Positions 1-9,343 of a stretch of 64,000 bases of DNA are shown piece after piece. Position 1 is the stretch's first letter. Each line of letters opens with the position of its first letter. The stretch is from JACVRW01 sp963837445. GTDB lineage: Bacteria; Actinomycetota; Thermoleophilia; Solirubrobacterales; Thermoleophilaceae. A model generated the notes under the pieces. That model searched no databases, was not told the DNA's origin, and saw nothing but the letters and a program-made list of their open reading frames with translations. The stretch is taken from NCBI GenBank assembly GCA_963837445.1, contig CAWINK010000016.1, positions 248,001-312,000 of the forward strand, given 5' to 3'. A program made the position numbers and the translations under genes.

Positions 1-987
1 GCGGAGGAGCTGGTGCAGGACCCGGAGCTCGATGTGGTGCACATCTGCACGCCGAACCACCTCCACCAGCAGCTCGCGGCGGCAGCCCTCGCCGCCGGCA
101 AGCACGTGGTCTGTGAGAAGCCGCTCGCCCTGGACGCCGCGGGGGCGGAGACGCTCGTGGCGGCAGCCGCCGAGGCGAGCCGCCAGGCCGCGGTCCCGTT
201 CGTCTACCGCTTCTACCCCAACGTTCGTGAGGCGCGGGAACGGGTCCGCGCGGGTGAGACGGGTGTCGTTCACCTGCTGCACGGGACCTATCTCCAGGAC
301 TGGCTCCTTCGCTCTTCAGATGGGAACTGGCGTGTGGACGAGACCCTCGGTGGCGCGTCGCGCGCCTTCGCCGACATCGGCTCGCACTGGTGCGACCTCG
401 CGGAGTTCGTGAGCGGCCACCGCCTCACCCGGCTCTCGGCCCGAACCCTCACCGCCGTGCCCGAGCGGGTCAGCGGCTCGAACAGGCACGCCTTCGCCGC
501 CGGCGACGGCGGCGGGGAGGTGCGAGCGGTGAGCACTGAGGACGTGGCCGTCGTGCAGTTCGAGACGGACGCCGGGGCGCTCGGCTCGGTCGTGATCAGC
601 CAGGTGTCGGCCGGCCGCAAGAACAGGCTGTGGATCGAGATCGACGGCTCGGAGGAGGCGCTCGCCTTCGACCAGGAGCACCCCGAGGAGCTGTGGGCGG
701 GGCGCCGGGACGCGGAGACGATCGTCAGGCGCGATCCCGAATCCCTGTCTGGCGCGGCTGCCCGCTATGCGACCCTCCCCGGCGGGCACCCCCAGGGCTA
801 CGCGGACTGCTTCGACGCCTTTGTCGCGGACTTCTACGAGGCCATCGACACCGGCCGGGCGCCCGACGGCCTGCCCGTGTTCGCCGACGGCCTCCGCTCC
901 GCGCGTATCACCGAGGCCGTGCTGGCGTCGGCGGCGAGCGGGGAGTGGGTCGACGTGGCGGCCGCCCACGAGGCGGTGGCCACGTGA
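1..987 (+). CDS. Gfo/Idh/MocA-family oxidoreductase, 5' end cut by window
   Basis: The frame is open from the first base and the N-terminal Rossmann dinucleotide-binding loop lies outside the window. What remains starts just before the conserved ICTPN segment and the family hallmark CEKPLA, whose Lys is normally catalytic; an SHWCDLAEF segment supplies the usual His. This family oxidises or epimerises sugars and cyclitols with NAD(P) in the cytoplasm. It is the first visible gene of an operon with an isomerase and a complete sugar ABC transporter, and its TGA overlaps the GTG of the next gene, so it probably processes the imported substrate. The exact substrate (inositol-like or another sugar) cannot be read from the sequence. 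Confidence 0.88.
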   Translation, partial: AEELVQDPELDVVHICTPNHLHQQLAAAALAAGKHVVCEKPLALDAAGAETLVAAAAEASRQAAVPFVYRFYPNVREARERVRAGETGVVHLLHGTYLQDWLLRSSDGNWRVDETLGGASRAFADIGSHWCDLAEFVSGHRLTRLSARTLTAVPERVSGSNRHAFAAGDGGGEVRAVSTEDVAVVQFETDAGALGSVVISQVSAGRKNRLWIEIDGSEEALAFDQEHPEELWAGRRDAETIVRRDPESLSGAAARYATLPGGHPQGYADCFDAFVADFYEAIDTGRAPDGLPVFADGLRSARITEAVLASAASGEWVDVAAAHEAVAT

Positions 988-1907
988 AGCTCGGCTTCCT
1001 CAGCGCGTGCATGCCCGAGCGCAGCCTCGAGGACATCGCCGCCTGGGCCGGGGCCAACGGGTACGAGGCGCTCGAGCTCGCCGCGTGGCCGCGGCTTGGC
1101 GACCGCCCCTTCACCGCCAGCCACGTGGCGGCCGACGCATTCGACGACGCGGAGGCCGACCGGGTACGGGCGGCCCTGGACGACAACGGACTCGTCCTGT
1201 CGGCGCTCGCGTACTACGACAACAACCTGGATCCCGACCCGTCGGCGCGCGAGGCGAACCACGCGCACCTGCGCGCCTGCATCGACGCCGCCGCCGCGCT
1301 CGGCGGTGTCCCCGTCGGCACCTTCATCGGCCGCGACCCCGGCCGCAGCGTCGCGGACAACCTGCGCGAGGCGGAGCGGATCTTCCCTCCGCTCGTGGAC
1401 TACGCCGGCGAGCGGGACGTTCGCCTGATGATCGAGAACTGCGTGATGGAGGGCTGGCACCCCGACGGCTACCCGGGCAACCTCGCCTATTCGCCCGAGC
1501 TGTGGGAGTGGATGTTCGAGCTCGGGCTGTATCTCAACTTCGACCCGTCGCATCTCCTCTGGCTCGGCATCGATCCCGTGGCCGCGCTCCGGCCGTACGT
1601 CGATCGGGTTGCGCACGCGCATGCCAAGGACGCGGAGACGTTTCCGGCCGAGCGCAACCGCTACGGGTTCTTCGGCCGCACCTCGACGCGCGACGAGGAC
1701 CCCTGGGACATGGGCTGGTGGCGCTACCGGATCCCGGGTCTCGGCCAGGTGGACTTCCCCCACTACGTGGATGCGCTCTACGAGGGCGGCTTCGACGGCG
1801 TCCTGTCGGTCGAGCACGAGGACCCGGTGTGGGGTGGAAGCCCGGAGCGGATCGAGGCGGGCCTCGTGATCGCCCACCGCAACCTCCGCGGGCTGGTGGT
1901 CGCGTGA
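984..1907 (+). CDS. Sugar phosphate isomerase/epimerase (TIM barrel, AP endonuclease 2-like fold)
   Basis: 307 aa starting at a GTG that overlaps the upstream TGA; an open frame runs further upstream but only as out-of-frame sequence of the dehydrogenase gene. Recognisable xylose-isomerase-like barrel elements include MIENCVMEG (metal-ligand Glu), NFDPSHL (Asp and His) and, near the C-terminus, VEHEDP (final Glu ligand), with HAHAKD carrying another His. Family members isomerise or epimerise sugars and inositol derivatives. Its position between a Gfo/Idh dehydrogenase and ABC genes fits a catabolic route in which the imported sugar is oxidised and then isomerised, like the IolG/IolE pairing. 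Family assignment is firm, substrate unknown. Confidence 0.88.
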   Translation: MKLGFLSACMPERSLEDIAAWAGANGYEALELAAWPRLGDRPFTASHVAADAFDDAEADRVRAALDDNGLVLSALAYYDNNLDPDPSAREANHAHLRACIDAAAALGGVPVGTFIGRDPGRSVADNLREAERIFPPLVDYAGERDVRLMIENCVMEGWHPDGYPGNLAYSPELWEWMFELGLYLNFDPSHLLWLGIDPVAALRPYVDRVAHAHAKDAETFPAERNRYGFFGRTSTRDEDPWDMGWWRYRIPGLGQVDFPHYVDALYEGGFDGVLSVEHEDPVWGGSPERIEAGLVIAHRNLRGLVVA

Positions 1908-3415
1908 GCACCGTCCTCGAGGTACGCGACCTGGTCAAGGAGTTCCCCGGCGTCAAGGCGCTCCAGGGGGTCAACCTCGAGGTCCTCGAGGGCGAGGTGC
2001 ACTGCCTGCTCGGCCCCAACGGGGCCGGCAAGTCGACGCTGATCAAGTGCATCTCCGGCGTCCACGAGCCCACGAGCGGCGAGATCCTCTTCAAGGGCCA
2101 GCCGCTGCCCGTGGGAGACCCGGCGGCGTCGCTGGCGCGCGGTGTTGCGACGATCTACCAGGAGCTCGACCTGGTCGAGGACCTGACGGTCGCGGAGAGC
2201 ATCTTCCTCGCCCACGAGCCGCGCCGCGGGCCGCTGCTCGACTTCGACCGGATGCACAGCGACTCGACCGCGCTGCTCACGCGGCTGGGCCACGAATCGA
2301 TCTCGCCGCGCACGAAGGTCAGAGCGCTGCGGCCCGCCGCCCAGCAGATCGTGTCGATCGCAAGGGCGCTCTCCGTCGACGTCCGCCTGCTGGTCATGGA
2401 CGAGCCGTCGGCGATCCTCGACGAGGGCGAGATCGAGACGCTCTTCGAGGTCGTGCGCCGGCTCACGGCCGACGGCGTCGGCGTGGTCTACATCTCCCAC
2501 CGCCTGGACGAGATCCGCCGGATCGGCAACCGCGTGACCGTGCTCGCGGACGGCCGCACAACGGCCACCGGGATCGCGTCGACCACGCCGACCGAGGAGC
2601 TCGTCGAGCTGATGGTCGGCCACAAGGTGGACCAGCTCTATCCCGAGCGCCCCGTGGGCAGCCACGACGTCCTGCTCGACGTCCGCGACGTGAGGCGCCT
2701 CCCGGCGGTGAGGGGCGTGAGCCTCCAGGTGCACGCGGGAGAGGTGCTCGGCCTCGGCGGGCTCGTCGGCTCGGGGCGCACCGAGCTGCTCCGGCTCATC
2801 TACGGCCTCGACCTGCCCGAGGAGGGGGAGGTCTGGCTCGAGGGGAAGCGGCTCCCGACCAATCCCGCTGCCGCGATCGCGGCCGGCCTCGGCCTCGCGC
2901 CGGAGGACCGCAAGTCCCAGGCGCTCGTGCTCGACTGGAGCTCGGCGAAGAACGTGAGCCTCGCCACCCTGCGCCGGTTCACCCACCCGCTGCTCAACAT
3001 CCGCGAGGAGCGCGAGCAGACGCGCGAGCAGCTGCGCGCGCTGAGCACGGTGCCGGATGACCCAGATCGCATCGTGCGGCTGCTCTCGGGCGGGAACCAG
3101 CAGAAGGTCGTGCTCGCGCGCTGGCTGCTGCGCGAGTGCCGCGTGCTGCTGCTCGACGAGCCCACGCGCGGCGTGGACGTGGCAACCAAGGCAGAGCTCT
3201 ACAGGATCATCTGCGACCTGGCCAAGGCGGGCGTGGGAGTGCTCGTCGTCTCGTCGGAGCTCGAAGAGCTGATCGGCATCTGCTCGCGCATCCTCGTGAT
3301 GCGCGAGGGAGAGATCGTGGCCGAGGTCGACGGAAAGGCCGCCACGGAGCGCGAGCTCCTTCGGCACGCAGTGGCACCCACCGATGCCCCCGATCTTGCG
3401 GAGGAGGTCGTATGA
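1904..3415 (+). CDS. Sugar ABC transporter, dual ATP-binding protein (RbsA/MglA type)
   Basis: 503 aa from a GTG overlapping the previous stop. Two ATPase halves are visible. The first has Walker A GPNGAGKST (about residues 37-45) and Walker B LLVMDEPSAIL. The second has the degenerate GLVGSGRTE loop typical of the C-terminal half of RbsA-like proteins, a clear LSGGNQQKVVLARWL signature and VLLLDEPTRGVDV. The first-half signature is replaced by a PAAQQIVSIARAL-type motif, normal for this family. It energises carbohydrate uptake with the permease and lipoprotein encoded next; the permease ATG overlaps its TGA. Monosaccharide or cyclitol specificity is inferred from family only. Confidence 0.95.
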   Translation: MSTVLEVRDLVKEFPGVKALQGVNLEVLEGEVHCLLGPNGAGKSTLIKCISGVHEPTSGEILFKGQPLPVGDPAASLARGVATIYQELDLVEDLTVAESIFLAHEPRRGPLLDFDRMHSDSTALLTRLGHESISPRTKVRALRPAAQQIVSIARALSVDVRLLVMDEPSAILDEGEIETLFEVVRRLTADGVGVVYISHRLDEIRRIGNRVTVLADGRTTATGIASTTPTEELVELMVGHKVDQLYPERPVGSHDVLLDVRDVRRLPAVRGVSLQVHAGEVLGLGGLVGSGRTELLRLIYGLDLPEEGEVWLEGKRLPTNPAAAIAAGLGLAPEDRKSQALVLDWSSAKNVSLATLRRFTHPLLNIREEREQTREQLRALSTVPDDPDRIVRLLSGGNQQKVVLARWLLRECRVLLLDEPTRGVDVATKAELYRIICDLAKAGVGVLVVSSELEELIGICSRILVMREGEIVAEVDGKAATERELLRHAVAPTDAPDLAEEVV

Positions 3416-4401
3416 CGACCGCGGCCATTGGCCGGCTGAAGCAGCTCGAGTTCCAGGAGTACGCCCTCGCGATCGTCGTGGTGCTGCTGTTCGTGACGGG
3501 CGCGATCCTCGAGCCGGACACCTTCCCGACCTGGGCCAACATCCGCAACATGCTCACCCAGGCGAGCGTCATCGGCGTCCTCGCCATGGGGATGACGTTC
3601 GTGATCGCCACCGCGGGGATCGACCTGTCGGTCGGCTCCATGGTGGCCGCGGCGGGGGTCTTCGGCGGCGTGATGCTCGGCGACACCGGCACGAGCACGC
3701 TCGTCTTCGTCGTGACGGCCCTTGGGTTCGCCACGCTCCTCGGGTCGATCAACGCGATCGCGGTGGCCTACGGGCGCGTCGTGCCGTTCATCGCCACCCT
3801 GGCGATGTTCTCGATCGGCAGAGGCATCGCGCTGCTGCTCAACGACAAGCTGCCGGTCAGCCTGCTCGACCTCAACGGCGGCAACTTCGGCGATCCTGCG
3901 ACCTTCTCGCTGCTCTGGTTCGGCAACGGGCGCATCCTCGGCATTCCCGTCTCGGTCTACGTCTTTCTCGCAATCACGATCGGCGCGTGGGTGCTCCTGA
4001 ACCGGACGCGCTACGGGCGCTACGTCGTCGCCGTCGGCGGTAACAGGGAGGCCGCGCGCATCGCCGGCGTGCCGGTGCGACGGACCATCTTCAGCGTCTA
4101 CGTACTGATGGGCGTGCTCGCCGGCGTGGCCACGGTGCTGCTCTGCGCGCGCCTCGGGAGCGCCTCGCCGGTGAGCGGCAACCTCTACGAGCTGGACGCA
4201 ATCGGCGCCGTCGTGATCGGCGGCACAAGCCTCGCAGGAGGCCGCGCGAGCATCGTCGGGACGTTCCTCGGCGTGATCGCGTTCGCACTCATTTTCAGCC
4301 TGATGACGCAGCTGAACCTCGAGACGGAGGTGCAGCAGGTGACCAAGGGCCTGATCGTCCTCGGCGCCGTTCTGCTTCAGCGGCCGGAGGCCCGTTACTG
4401 A
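3412..4401 (+). CDS. Sugar ABC transporter permease (RbsC type)
   Basis: 329 aa; ATG overlaps the ATPase stop (ATGA). Many hydrophobic helices are visible, starting with YALAIVVVLLFVTGAIL. The conserved periplasmic/loop signature MTFVIATAGIDLSVGS and the later GAVVIGGTSLAGGRAS motif, which contacts the ATPase, identify the BPD_transp_2 family of ribose/galactose-type permeases. One permease gene plus a double-domain ATPase is the normal set, so the transporter would contain a permease homodimer. The stop codon shares its last base with an ATG that could be read as the start of the lipoprotein gene, but a better start exists 30 nt downstream. Confidence 0.94.
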   Translation: MTTAAIGRLKQLEFQEYALAIVVVLLFVTGAILEPDTFPTWANIRNMLTQASVIGVLAMGMTFVIATAGIDLSVGSMVAAAGVFGGVMLGDTGTSTLVFVVTALGFATLLGSINAIAVAYGRVVPFIATLAMFSIGRGIALLLNDKLPVSLLDLNGGNFGDPATFSLLWFGNGRILGIPVSVYVFLAITIGAWVLLNRTRYGRYVVAVGGNREAARIAGVPVRRTIFSVYVLMGVLAGVATVLLCARLGSASPVSGNLYELDAIGAVVIGGTSLAGGRASIVGTFLGVIAFALIFSLMTQLNLETEVQQVTKGLIVLGAVLLQRPEARY

Positions 4402-4418
4402 TGGGCACAAACCACAAC

Positions 4419-4424
4419 AGGAGG
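4419..4424 (+). promoter_or_regulatory. Strong Shine-Dalgarno deciding the start of the binding-protein gene
   Basis: A perfect AGGAGG lies 6 nt before the ATG at 4431. The alternative in-frame ATG at 4401 has no SD and would add ten residues (GTNHNRRYV) ahead of the lipoprotein signal, so 4431 is preferred. Most genes of the operon are translationally coupled by 4-nt overlaps; only this abundant extracytoplasmic component has its own strong site. Confidence 0.75.
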
Positions 4425-4430
4425 TATGTC

Positions 4431-5465
4431 ATGTCGCTGAGGCGACTTTGCATCACGACCGCCGCGGCAGTGTTGCTGGCGGTGGGTGTCGCTGCATGTG
4501 GCGGCGACACAGAGACGGTTACCGTGCAGGCGCCTGCGGGCGAGAGCCCGGCTGGCGGCACCGAAAGCGGTAAGACGGTCAAGATCATCGCGAGCGTGCC
4601 ACCGACCGACCACGGCTGGCTCGGGGCGATCTCGAAGAACGCGAAGGCGGCGGCCGAGCAGTACGACGACGTCGACTTCGAGTTGCTTCAGGCGGCGGAC
4701 GCCGATTCGCAGGCCCAGCAGGTGGAGCAGGCGATCGCTCAGAAGCCGGACGTGCTCGTGATCCTTCCGCAGGACGGCGCGGCTCTCACGCCTGTCGCTC
4801 AGAAGGCTGAGAAGGCCGGCATCCGGGTCGTGAACGTGGACCGGCTGTTCACCGCGCCCGACGCCGCCACGGCCACGGTGCTCGGCGACAACTACCAGAT
4901 CGGCATCCTCGCGGCCGATTACGTGGCGGACGAGCTGAAGTGCAAGGGCAACGTGGTGGAGATCCAGGGTCTCGCCGGCATCTCGGTCACCGAGGACCGG
5001 ACCAAGGGGTTCACGGATCAGCTCAAGAAGAAGTGCCCGGACGGCGGCGTCGAGATCGTGGCGTCCCAGCCCGGTGACTTCAATCCCGACCAGGGGCTGA
5101 AGGTGATGGAGAACATCCTCCAGGCCGAGGATCAGATCGACGCCGTGTACACGCACGACGACGACATGGCACAGGGAGTCGTCCAGGCGATTCGCAACGC
5201 AGGCCGCGAGGGTGACATGTTCCTCACGGGCGTCGGCGGGTCCCAGGACGCGATGGAGCAGATCAAGCAGGGTGGCCTCTACCGGGCGACCTTCCTCTAC
5301 AACCCGAACATGGCGGCGACCGCGGTGAACATGGCCCGGCTGATCGGCCTCGAGGAGGGCTTCCCCGAGCTCGTCCCGCCGGAGGTTCCGCGCCAGCTCA
5401 TCGTGCCGGCCGCCGTTGTGACCCAGGACAACGTCGACGAGTACGAGCAGTACGCGTTCAACTAA
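4431..5465 (+). CDS. Sugar ABC transporter substrate-binding lipoprotein (periplasmic-binding-protein 1 family)
   Basis: 344 aa. A short basic N-terminus, a hydrophobic stretch and the lipobox GVAAC (Cys about residue 23) predict a membrane-anchored lipoprotein. The mature part has the Peripla_BP_4 pattern: a first domain with KIIASVPPTDHGWLGAI, then LVILPQDG, the hinge region, and the VYTHDDDMAQG and LTGVGGSQDAM segments of the second domain. It captures the sugar outside the membrane and delivers it to the permease encoded upstream. It is the last gene of the operon and is followed by a strong hairpin. The ligand is unknown. Confidence 0.93.
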   Translation: MSLRRLCITTAAAVLLAVGVAACGGDTETVTVQAPAGESPAGGTESGKTVKIIASVPPTDHGWLGAISKNAKAAAEQYDDVDFELLQAADADSQAQQVEQAIAQKPDVLVILPQDGAALTPVAQKAEKAGIRVVNVDRLFTAPDAATATVLGDNYQIGILAADYVADELKCKGNVVEIQGLAGISVTEDRTKGFTDQLKKKCPDGGVEIVASQPGDFNPDQGLKVMENILQAEDQIDAVYTHDDDMAQGVVQAIRNAGREGDMFLTGVGGSQDAMEQIKQGGLYRATFLYNPNMAATAVNMARLIGLEEGFPELVPPEVPRQLIVPAAVVTQDNVDEYEQYAFN

Positions 5466-5489
5466 GCCTTCCTGAACGCATCCAGTGCC

Positions 5490-5514
5490 GCCGGGCGCCG
5501 TGGGGGCGCCCGGC
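5490..5514 (+). terminator. Hairpin downstream of the sugar transporter operon
   Basis: A perfect 10-bp inverted repeat (GCCGGGCGCC at 5490-5499 read with GGCGCCCGGC at 5505-5514 less the wobble-free ends) closes a 5-nt GTGGG loop 24 nt after the lipoprotein stop. No T tract follows, as is common for GC-rich actinobacterial terminators. It separates the operon from the fakA-like gene. Confidence 0.55.
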
Positions 5515-5549
5515 CGGCGCTGGCTCGTGATGTTGCGAGACTCGACATC

Positions 5550-7211
5550 GTGTACAACCCCCGCGTGTCTCCCGACGAGAGCCTCGACCGCTTCAAGCGT
5601 GTCGTGGCATCAGCGCTCAACGAACTAGAGAACCGCCGTCAGGAGGTCAACGACCTGAACGTCTTCCCGGTCGCCGACGGTGACACGGGGGACAACATGG
5701 CGCTGACGATGCGGGCGGTGCTCGACGCGCTCGACGAGCTCGACGGCGCGCCGATCGACGAGATCGGCCGCGACGAGATCGTGAGCGCGGTGGCGCGCGC
5801 CGCGCTGCTCGGTGCGCGCGGCAACAGCGGCGTGATCCTCTCGCAGATCGTGCGCGGGGCCGCGGAGGAGCTGGCGTCGCGGCAGGGCGAGCTCGTGGAC
5901 CCTGTGCTGATGTCGGCCGCGCTTGCGCGGGCGGCGGACGCGGCCTACGCGTCGGTGCGCGACCCGGCGGAGGGCACGATGCTCTCGGCGGTGCGCGCGA
6001 TGGCCAGCCGCGTGGCTCACGACCTCGCGCACATGGACACCCAGCGGCTCGGTCCCGAGGCCACCTCGGAGGAGCAGGACGAGCTGCTCGCCGAGGTGCT
6101 CGAGCACGCCCTCGAAGCCGGCAAGGAGGCCGTGGAGCGCAGCCCCGAGCAGCTCGCGATCCTGCGCGAGTCCGGCGTGGTCGACGCCGGCGCGTACGGG
6201 CTCACCGTGATCATCGCTGGATGCCTCGCCGGTCTGCGCGGCGTGGAGGCGCCGAAGCTCGAGCACCAGTACGCGCCGGCGGCGCTCCACCGCCCCGAGC
6301 ACGAGTCGTCGAGCTTTCGCTACTGCACCAACTTCGCCGTCACGGGCGAGCGCCTCGAGGCCGGACACTTCACGCCGCTGCTCGAACGCCTGGGCGACTC
6401 GGTGCTCGTGGTGGGCGACGACCGGACGCTGCGCGTGCATGTGCACACCGACGATCCCGACGGCGCGGTGGCGCTCTTCGACTCGGCCGGCGAGGTGTCG
6501 CGCTTCGACGTGGCCGACATGCACGAGCAGGTGGCCGAGCGCAACGCACGGCTCGCCGCCGAGGCGCCGGGCACCGAGCCGGCCATGTGCGCGGTCGTGG
6601 CGGTCGCGAGCGGCGAGGGCGTACAGCGGCTGTTCCGCGAGCTCGGTGTGCTGGTGGTGGAAGGGGGCCCGACGATGAACCCGTCGACCTACGAGCTGCT
6701 GGCGGGCATCCACGCCGCCCCGGGCATCGAGGTCGTGGTGCTGCCGAACAGCCCGAACGTGATACTCGCCGCCGAGCGTGCGGCAGAGCTGTCGGAGAAG
6801 CCGGCCAGCGTGGTGCCCACGACGGCGCAGCAGGAAGGCCTGGCCGCGCTGCTCGCGTTCGATCCCGCGCGTCCGTCGGCGGACAACGCCCTCGCCGTGC
6901 GAGGCGCCGCGGACGCGCTTCGCATCGGCGGCGTGGCGCCCGCGGCACGAGACGACGTCCAGGGACGCTTCGCCGCCGGCGACGCGGTGGGCTACGCCGG
7001 TGGCGAGCTGGTGGCCTGGGGAGATCCCGCCGCCACCCTGGCCGCGACGCTCGACCGCATCGTGGACGGCGCCGAGCTGCTCACCTGCATAGCCGGCGAC
7101 CAGCCGCCGCTCGGCCAGGACGACGTGGAGGCGCGCGTGCCGGACGGAGTGGAGGTCGAGTACCACGAGGGCGGCCAGCTCGCGTGGTGGTGGCTCCTCT
7201 GCGCGGAGTGA
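5550..7211 (+). CDS. fakA: DAK2/DegV-domain protein, fatty acid kinase FakA (YloV)-like
   Basis: 553 aa from GTG 5550 (a GTG at 5565, giving VSPDESLDRF, is an equally plausible start). The N-terminal DhaL/DAK2 domain has the nucleotide/metal motif NVFPVADGDTGDNM and the LLGARGNSGVILSQ segment; a middle domain and a DegV-like C-terminal domain follow, the FakA arrangement and length. Family members phosphorylate fatty acids bound by a separate FakB (DegV) protein, feeding exogenous fatty acids into phospholipid synthesis. It lies directly upstream of recG, the same neighbourhood as yloV-recG in Firmicutes. No fakB is visible in the window. The function is inferred from the family. Confidence 0.85.
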   Translation: MYNPRVSPDESLDRFKRVVASALNELENRRQEVNDLNVFPVADGDTGDNMALTMRAVLDALDELDGAPIDEIGRDEIVSAVARAALLGARGNSGVILSQIVRGAAEELASRQGELVDPVLMSAALARAADAAYASVRDPAEGTMLSAVRAMASRVAHDLAHMDTQRLGPEATSEEQDELLAEVLEHALEAGKEAVERSPEQLAILRESGVVDAGAYGLTVIIAGCLAGLRGVEAPKLEHQYAPAALHRPEHESSSFRYCTNFAVTGERLEAGHFTPLLERLGDSVLVVGDDRTLRVHVHTDDPDGAVALFDSAGEVSRFDVADMHEQVAERNARLAAEAPGTEPAMCAVVAVASGEGVQRLFRELGVLVVEGGPTMNPSTYELLAGIHAAPGIEVVVLPNSPNVILAAERAAELSEKPASVVPTTAQQEGLAALLAFDPARPSADNALAVRGAADALRIGGVAPAARDDVQGRFAAGDAVGYAGGELVAWGDPAATLAATLDRIVDGAELLTCIAGDQPPLGQDDVEARVPDGVEVEYHEGGQLAWWWLLCAE

Positions 7212-7242
7212 CGCCCGGCGCGGCGTCCATCATTGGTGTCCG

Positions 7243-9343
7243 GTGCCGGTTCACTTCGCATCCAAGGACGAGCTGAGCGCCGGCGAGCTGCGCTCGGCGG
7301 CGATTCGCTCCTATCCCCGGCCGAGCGTTCTCGCGGAGCCCGTCGAGGGGCTCGAGGCGCTCGAGATAAGGACCTGGGGCGACCTAGTCGAGCACCTGCC
7401 TCATTCGCACCGCGATCGCCGCGAGGTGCGGCGAGTCGCCGAGCTGATGGTGGGCGAGGAGGCCACGGTCGCGGTCGCCGTTCGGACCACCTCGGTGAAA
7501 CCGATGCGCAACCGGCGTCAGAAGCGCGTGGAGGCGCGCGTGTTCGACGAGACCGGACCGCTGGTGGCGGTGTGGTTCAACCAGCCGTGGGTGGCGCGCC
7601 AGCTCGGGGCGGGCGCGATGGTGCTGCTGCACGGCAAGCTGCGCCAGCGAAACCAGTTCTGGGTCACCGAGCACGAGCTGATCGGCAACGGGGAGGCGCC
7701 GGTCCACACGCTCGGGCTCGTGCCCGTGCACCCCGCCACGCAGGGCATCAGTCCGGCGCGCCTGAGGCAGCTCGCGAGCGAGGCCCGCTCGCGCATGCTC
7801 GCCGTGGTCGAGCCGTTGCCGGCGCGGCTCCGCATCGAGGAGCTCCTCCCCGAGCGGCCGGCCGCGATCGAGGCGGTTCACTTCCCCATCAGCGAGGAGG
7901 ACGAGCGCGACGCCCGCCGCCGGCTCGCGTTCGAGGAGCTGTTCCTGCTCCAGCTCGCCGTGGCGGGACGCCGCCGCGCCCGCCGCGAGGGACGGCGTGC
8001 CCGGCCGCTGGCGGCGCGCGGCGTGGTGGTGGATCGCTGGCGGTGGTCGCTCCCGTTCGGGCTCACGGGCGACCAGCAGCGCGCCATCGAGGAGATCGAC
8101 ACCGACCTCGGGAGCGAGCAGCCGATGCAGCGGCTGTTGATGGGGGAGGTGGGAAGCGGGCAAGACCTGCGTTGCCCTGGCCGCGATGCTGCGCGCCGTC
8201 GAGAACGGCGCCCAGGCCGCCCTGATGGCGCCCACGGAGACGCTCGCCGAGCAGCACCACCGCACGCTCGACTCGCTGCTCGGAGGGCCGCTGCCGGTGG
8301 AGCTCCTGACCGGCTCCACGAGCGCCGCCCGGCGCCGGGAGCTGCTCGACCGGCTGGCGAGCGGGCAGCTCCAGCTGGTGGTGGGCACGCACGCGCTGAT
8401 CGAGGAGCCGGTGGAGTTCCGCGACCTCGCGGTGGTGGTGGTGGACGAGCAGCACCGCTTCGGCGTGCGCCAGCGGGCGGCGCTCGACGCAAAGGCGCCG
8501 GAGGGTCTCGTGCCGCACGCGCTCCACATGACTGCCACGCCGATCCCGCGCACGCTGTCGCTGAGCGCGTACGGCGACCTGGACGCCACGGTGCTGAGGG
8601 AGCTGCCCAGCGGCCGCCAGCCCGTGGAGACCCACGTGGTGGACGGGGCTCGCGCACGCGCCCGCGCATACGAGCGCATCCGCGAGGAGATCGCGCAGGG
8701 CCGGCAGTGCTTCGTGGTGTGCCCGCTCGTCGAGGAGTCCGAGGCGCTCCAGGCGAAGGCGGCCACCGCCGAGTTCGAGCGCCTGCGCACGACGGAGTTC
8801 GCGGACGTGCGCGTGGAGCTGATCCATGGCCAGATGCCGTCGAAGCAGAAGGCGGCGGCGATGAAGAAGTTCGCCGCGGGGGAGGTCGACGTGCTCGTGG
8901 CCACCAGCGTGATCGAGGTGGGCATCGACGTGCCCAACGCCACCGTGATGTTGATCGAGGCGGCCGAGCGCTACGGGCTCTCGCAGCTCCATCAGCTGCG
9001 TGGCCGTGTGGGGCGGGGGGAGCACGCCTCGCTCTGCATCCTCTTCGGCGACCCCGCGCTTCCGCGCCTCGAGGCGATCGCCCGCGAGCGCGACGGCTTC
9101 CGCCTGGCCGAGGTCGACCTCGAGCTGCGCGGTGCCGGCGACGTGCTCGGCACGCGCCAGCACGGCCTGCCCGAGTTTCGGGTCGCGCGGCTGCCCGAGG
9201 ACGTGGAGCTGCTCGTGCGCGCGCGCGACCGCGCGGACCAGATCCTGATCGACGACCCCCGCCTCGAGCAGCCGGAGCACACCCTCCTGCGCGAGGCCGT
9301 CGTGGCGCGCTTCGGGTCCGAGCTCGACCCGATTCCCGCATGA
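7243..9343 (+). CDS. recG: ATP-dependent DNA helicase RecG, interrupted by a +1 frameshift in Walker A
   Basis: RecG remodels stalled replication forks and Holliday junctions. The N-terminal wedge/OB domain and start of the helicase domain run in one frame from GTG 7243 to GEVGSG at 8160. The coding then continues one frame over, from the Lys-Thr of the same motif (TCVALAAMLRAV...), through APTETLAEQH, VVVDEQHRFGV (motif II, DEQH), HMTATPIPRTL and QLRGRVGRG, to the stop at 9343. Dropping one G from the GGG at 8158-8160 restores GEVGSGKT and one 699-codon gene of normal RecG length. The gene span is 3n+1. Either a sequencing insertion or a recent inactivating mutation; the rest shows no decay. 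Confidence 0.9.

Noticed and set aside
8161..9339. An apparent 833-aa fusion of the RecG N-terminus to a SnoaL-like protein
   Set aside because: The middle is out-of-frame recG sequence (Ala/Arg/Gly-rich) created by the extra G; the true recG C-terminus is in the next frame and the SnoaL-like gene has its own ATG at 9340.
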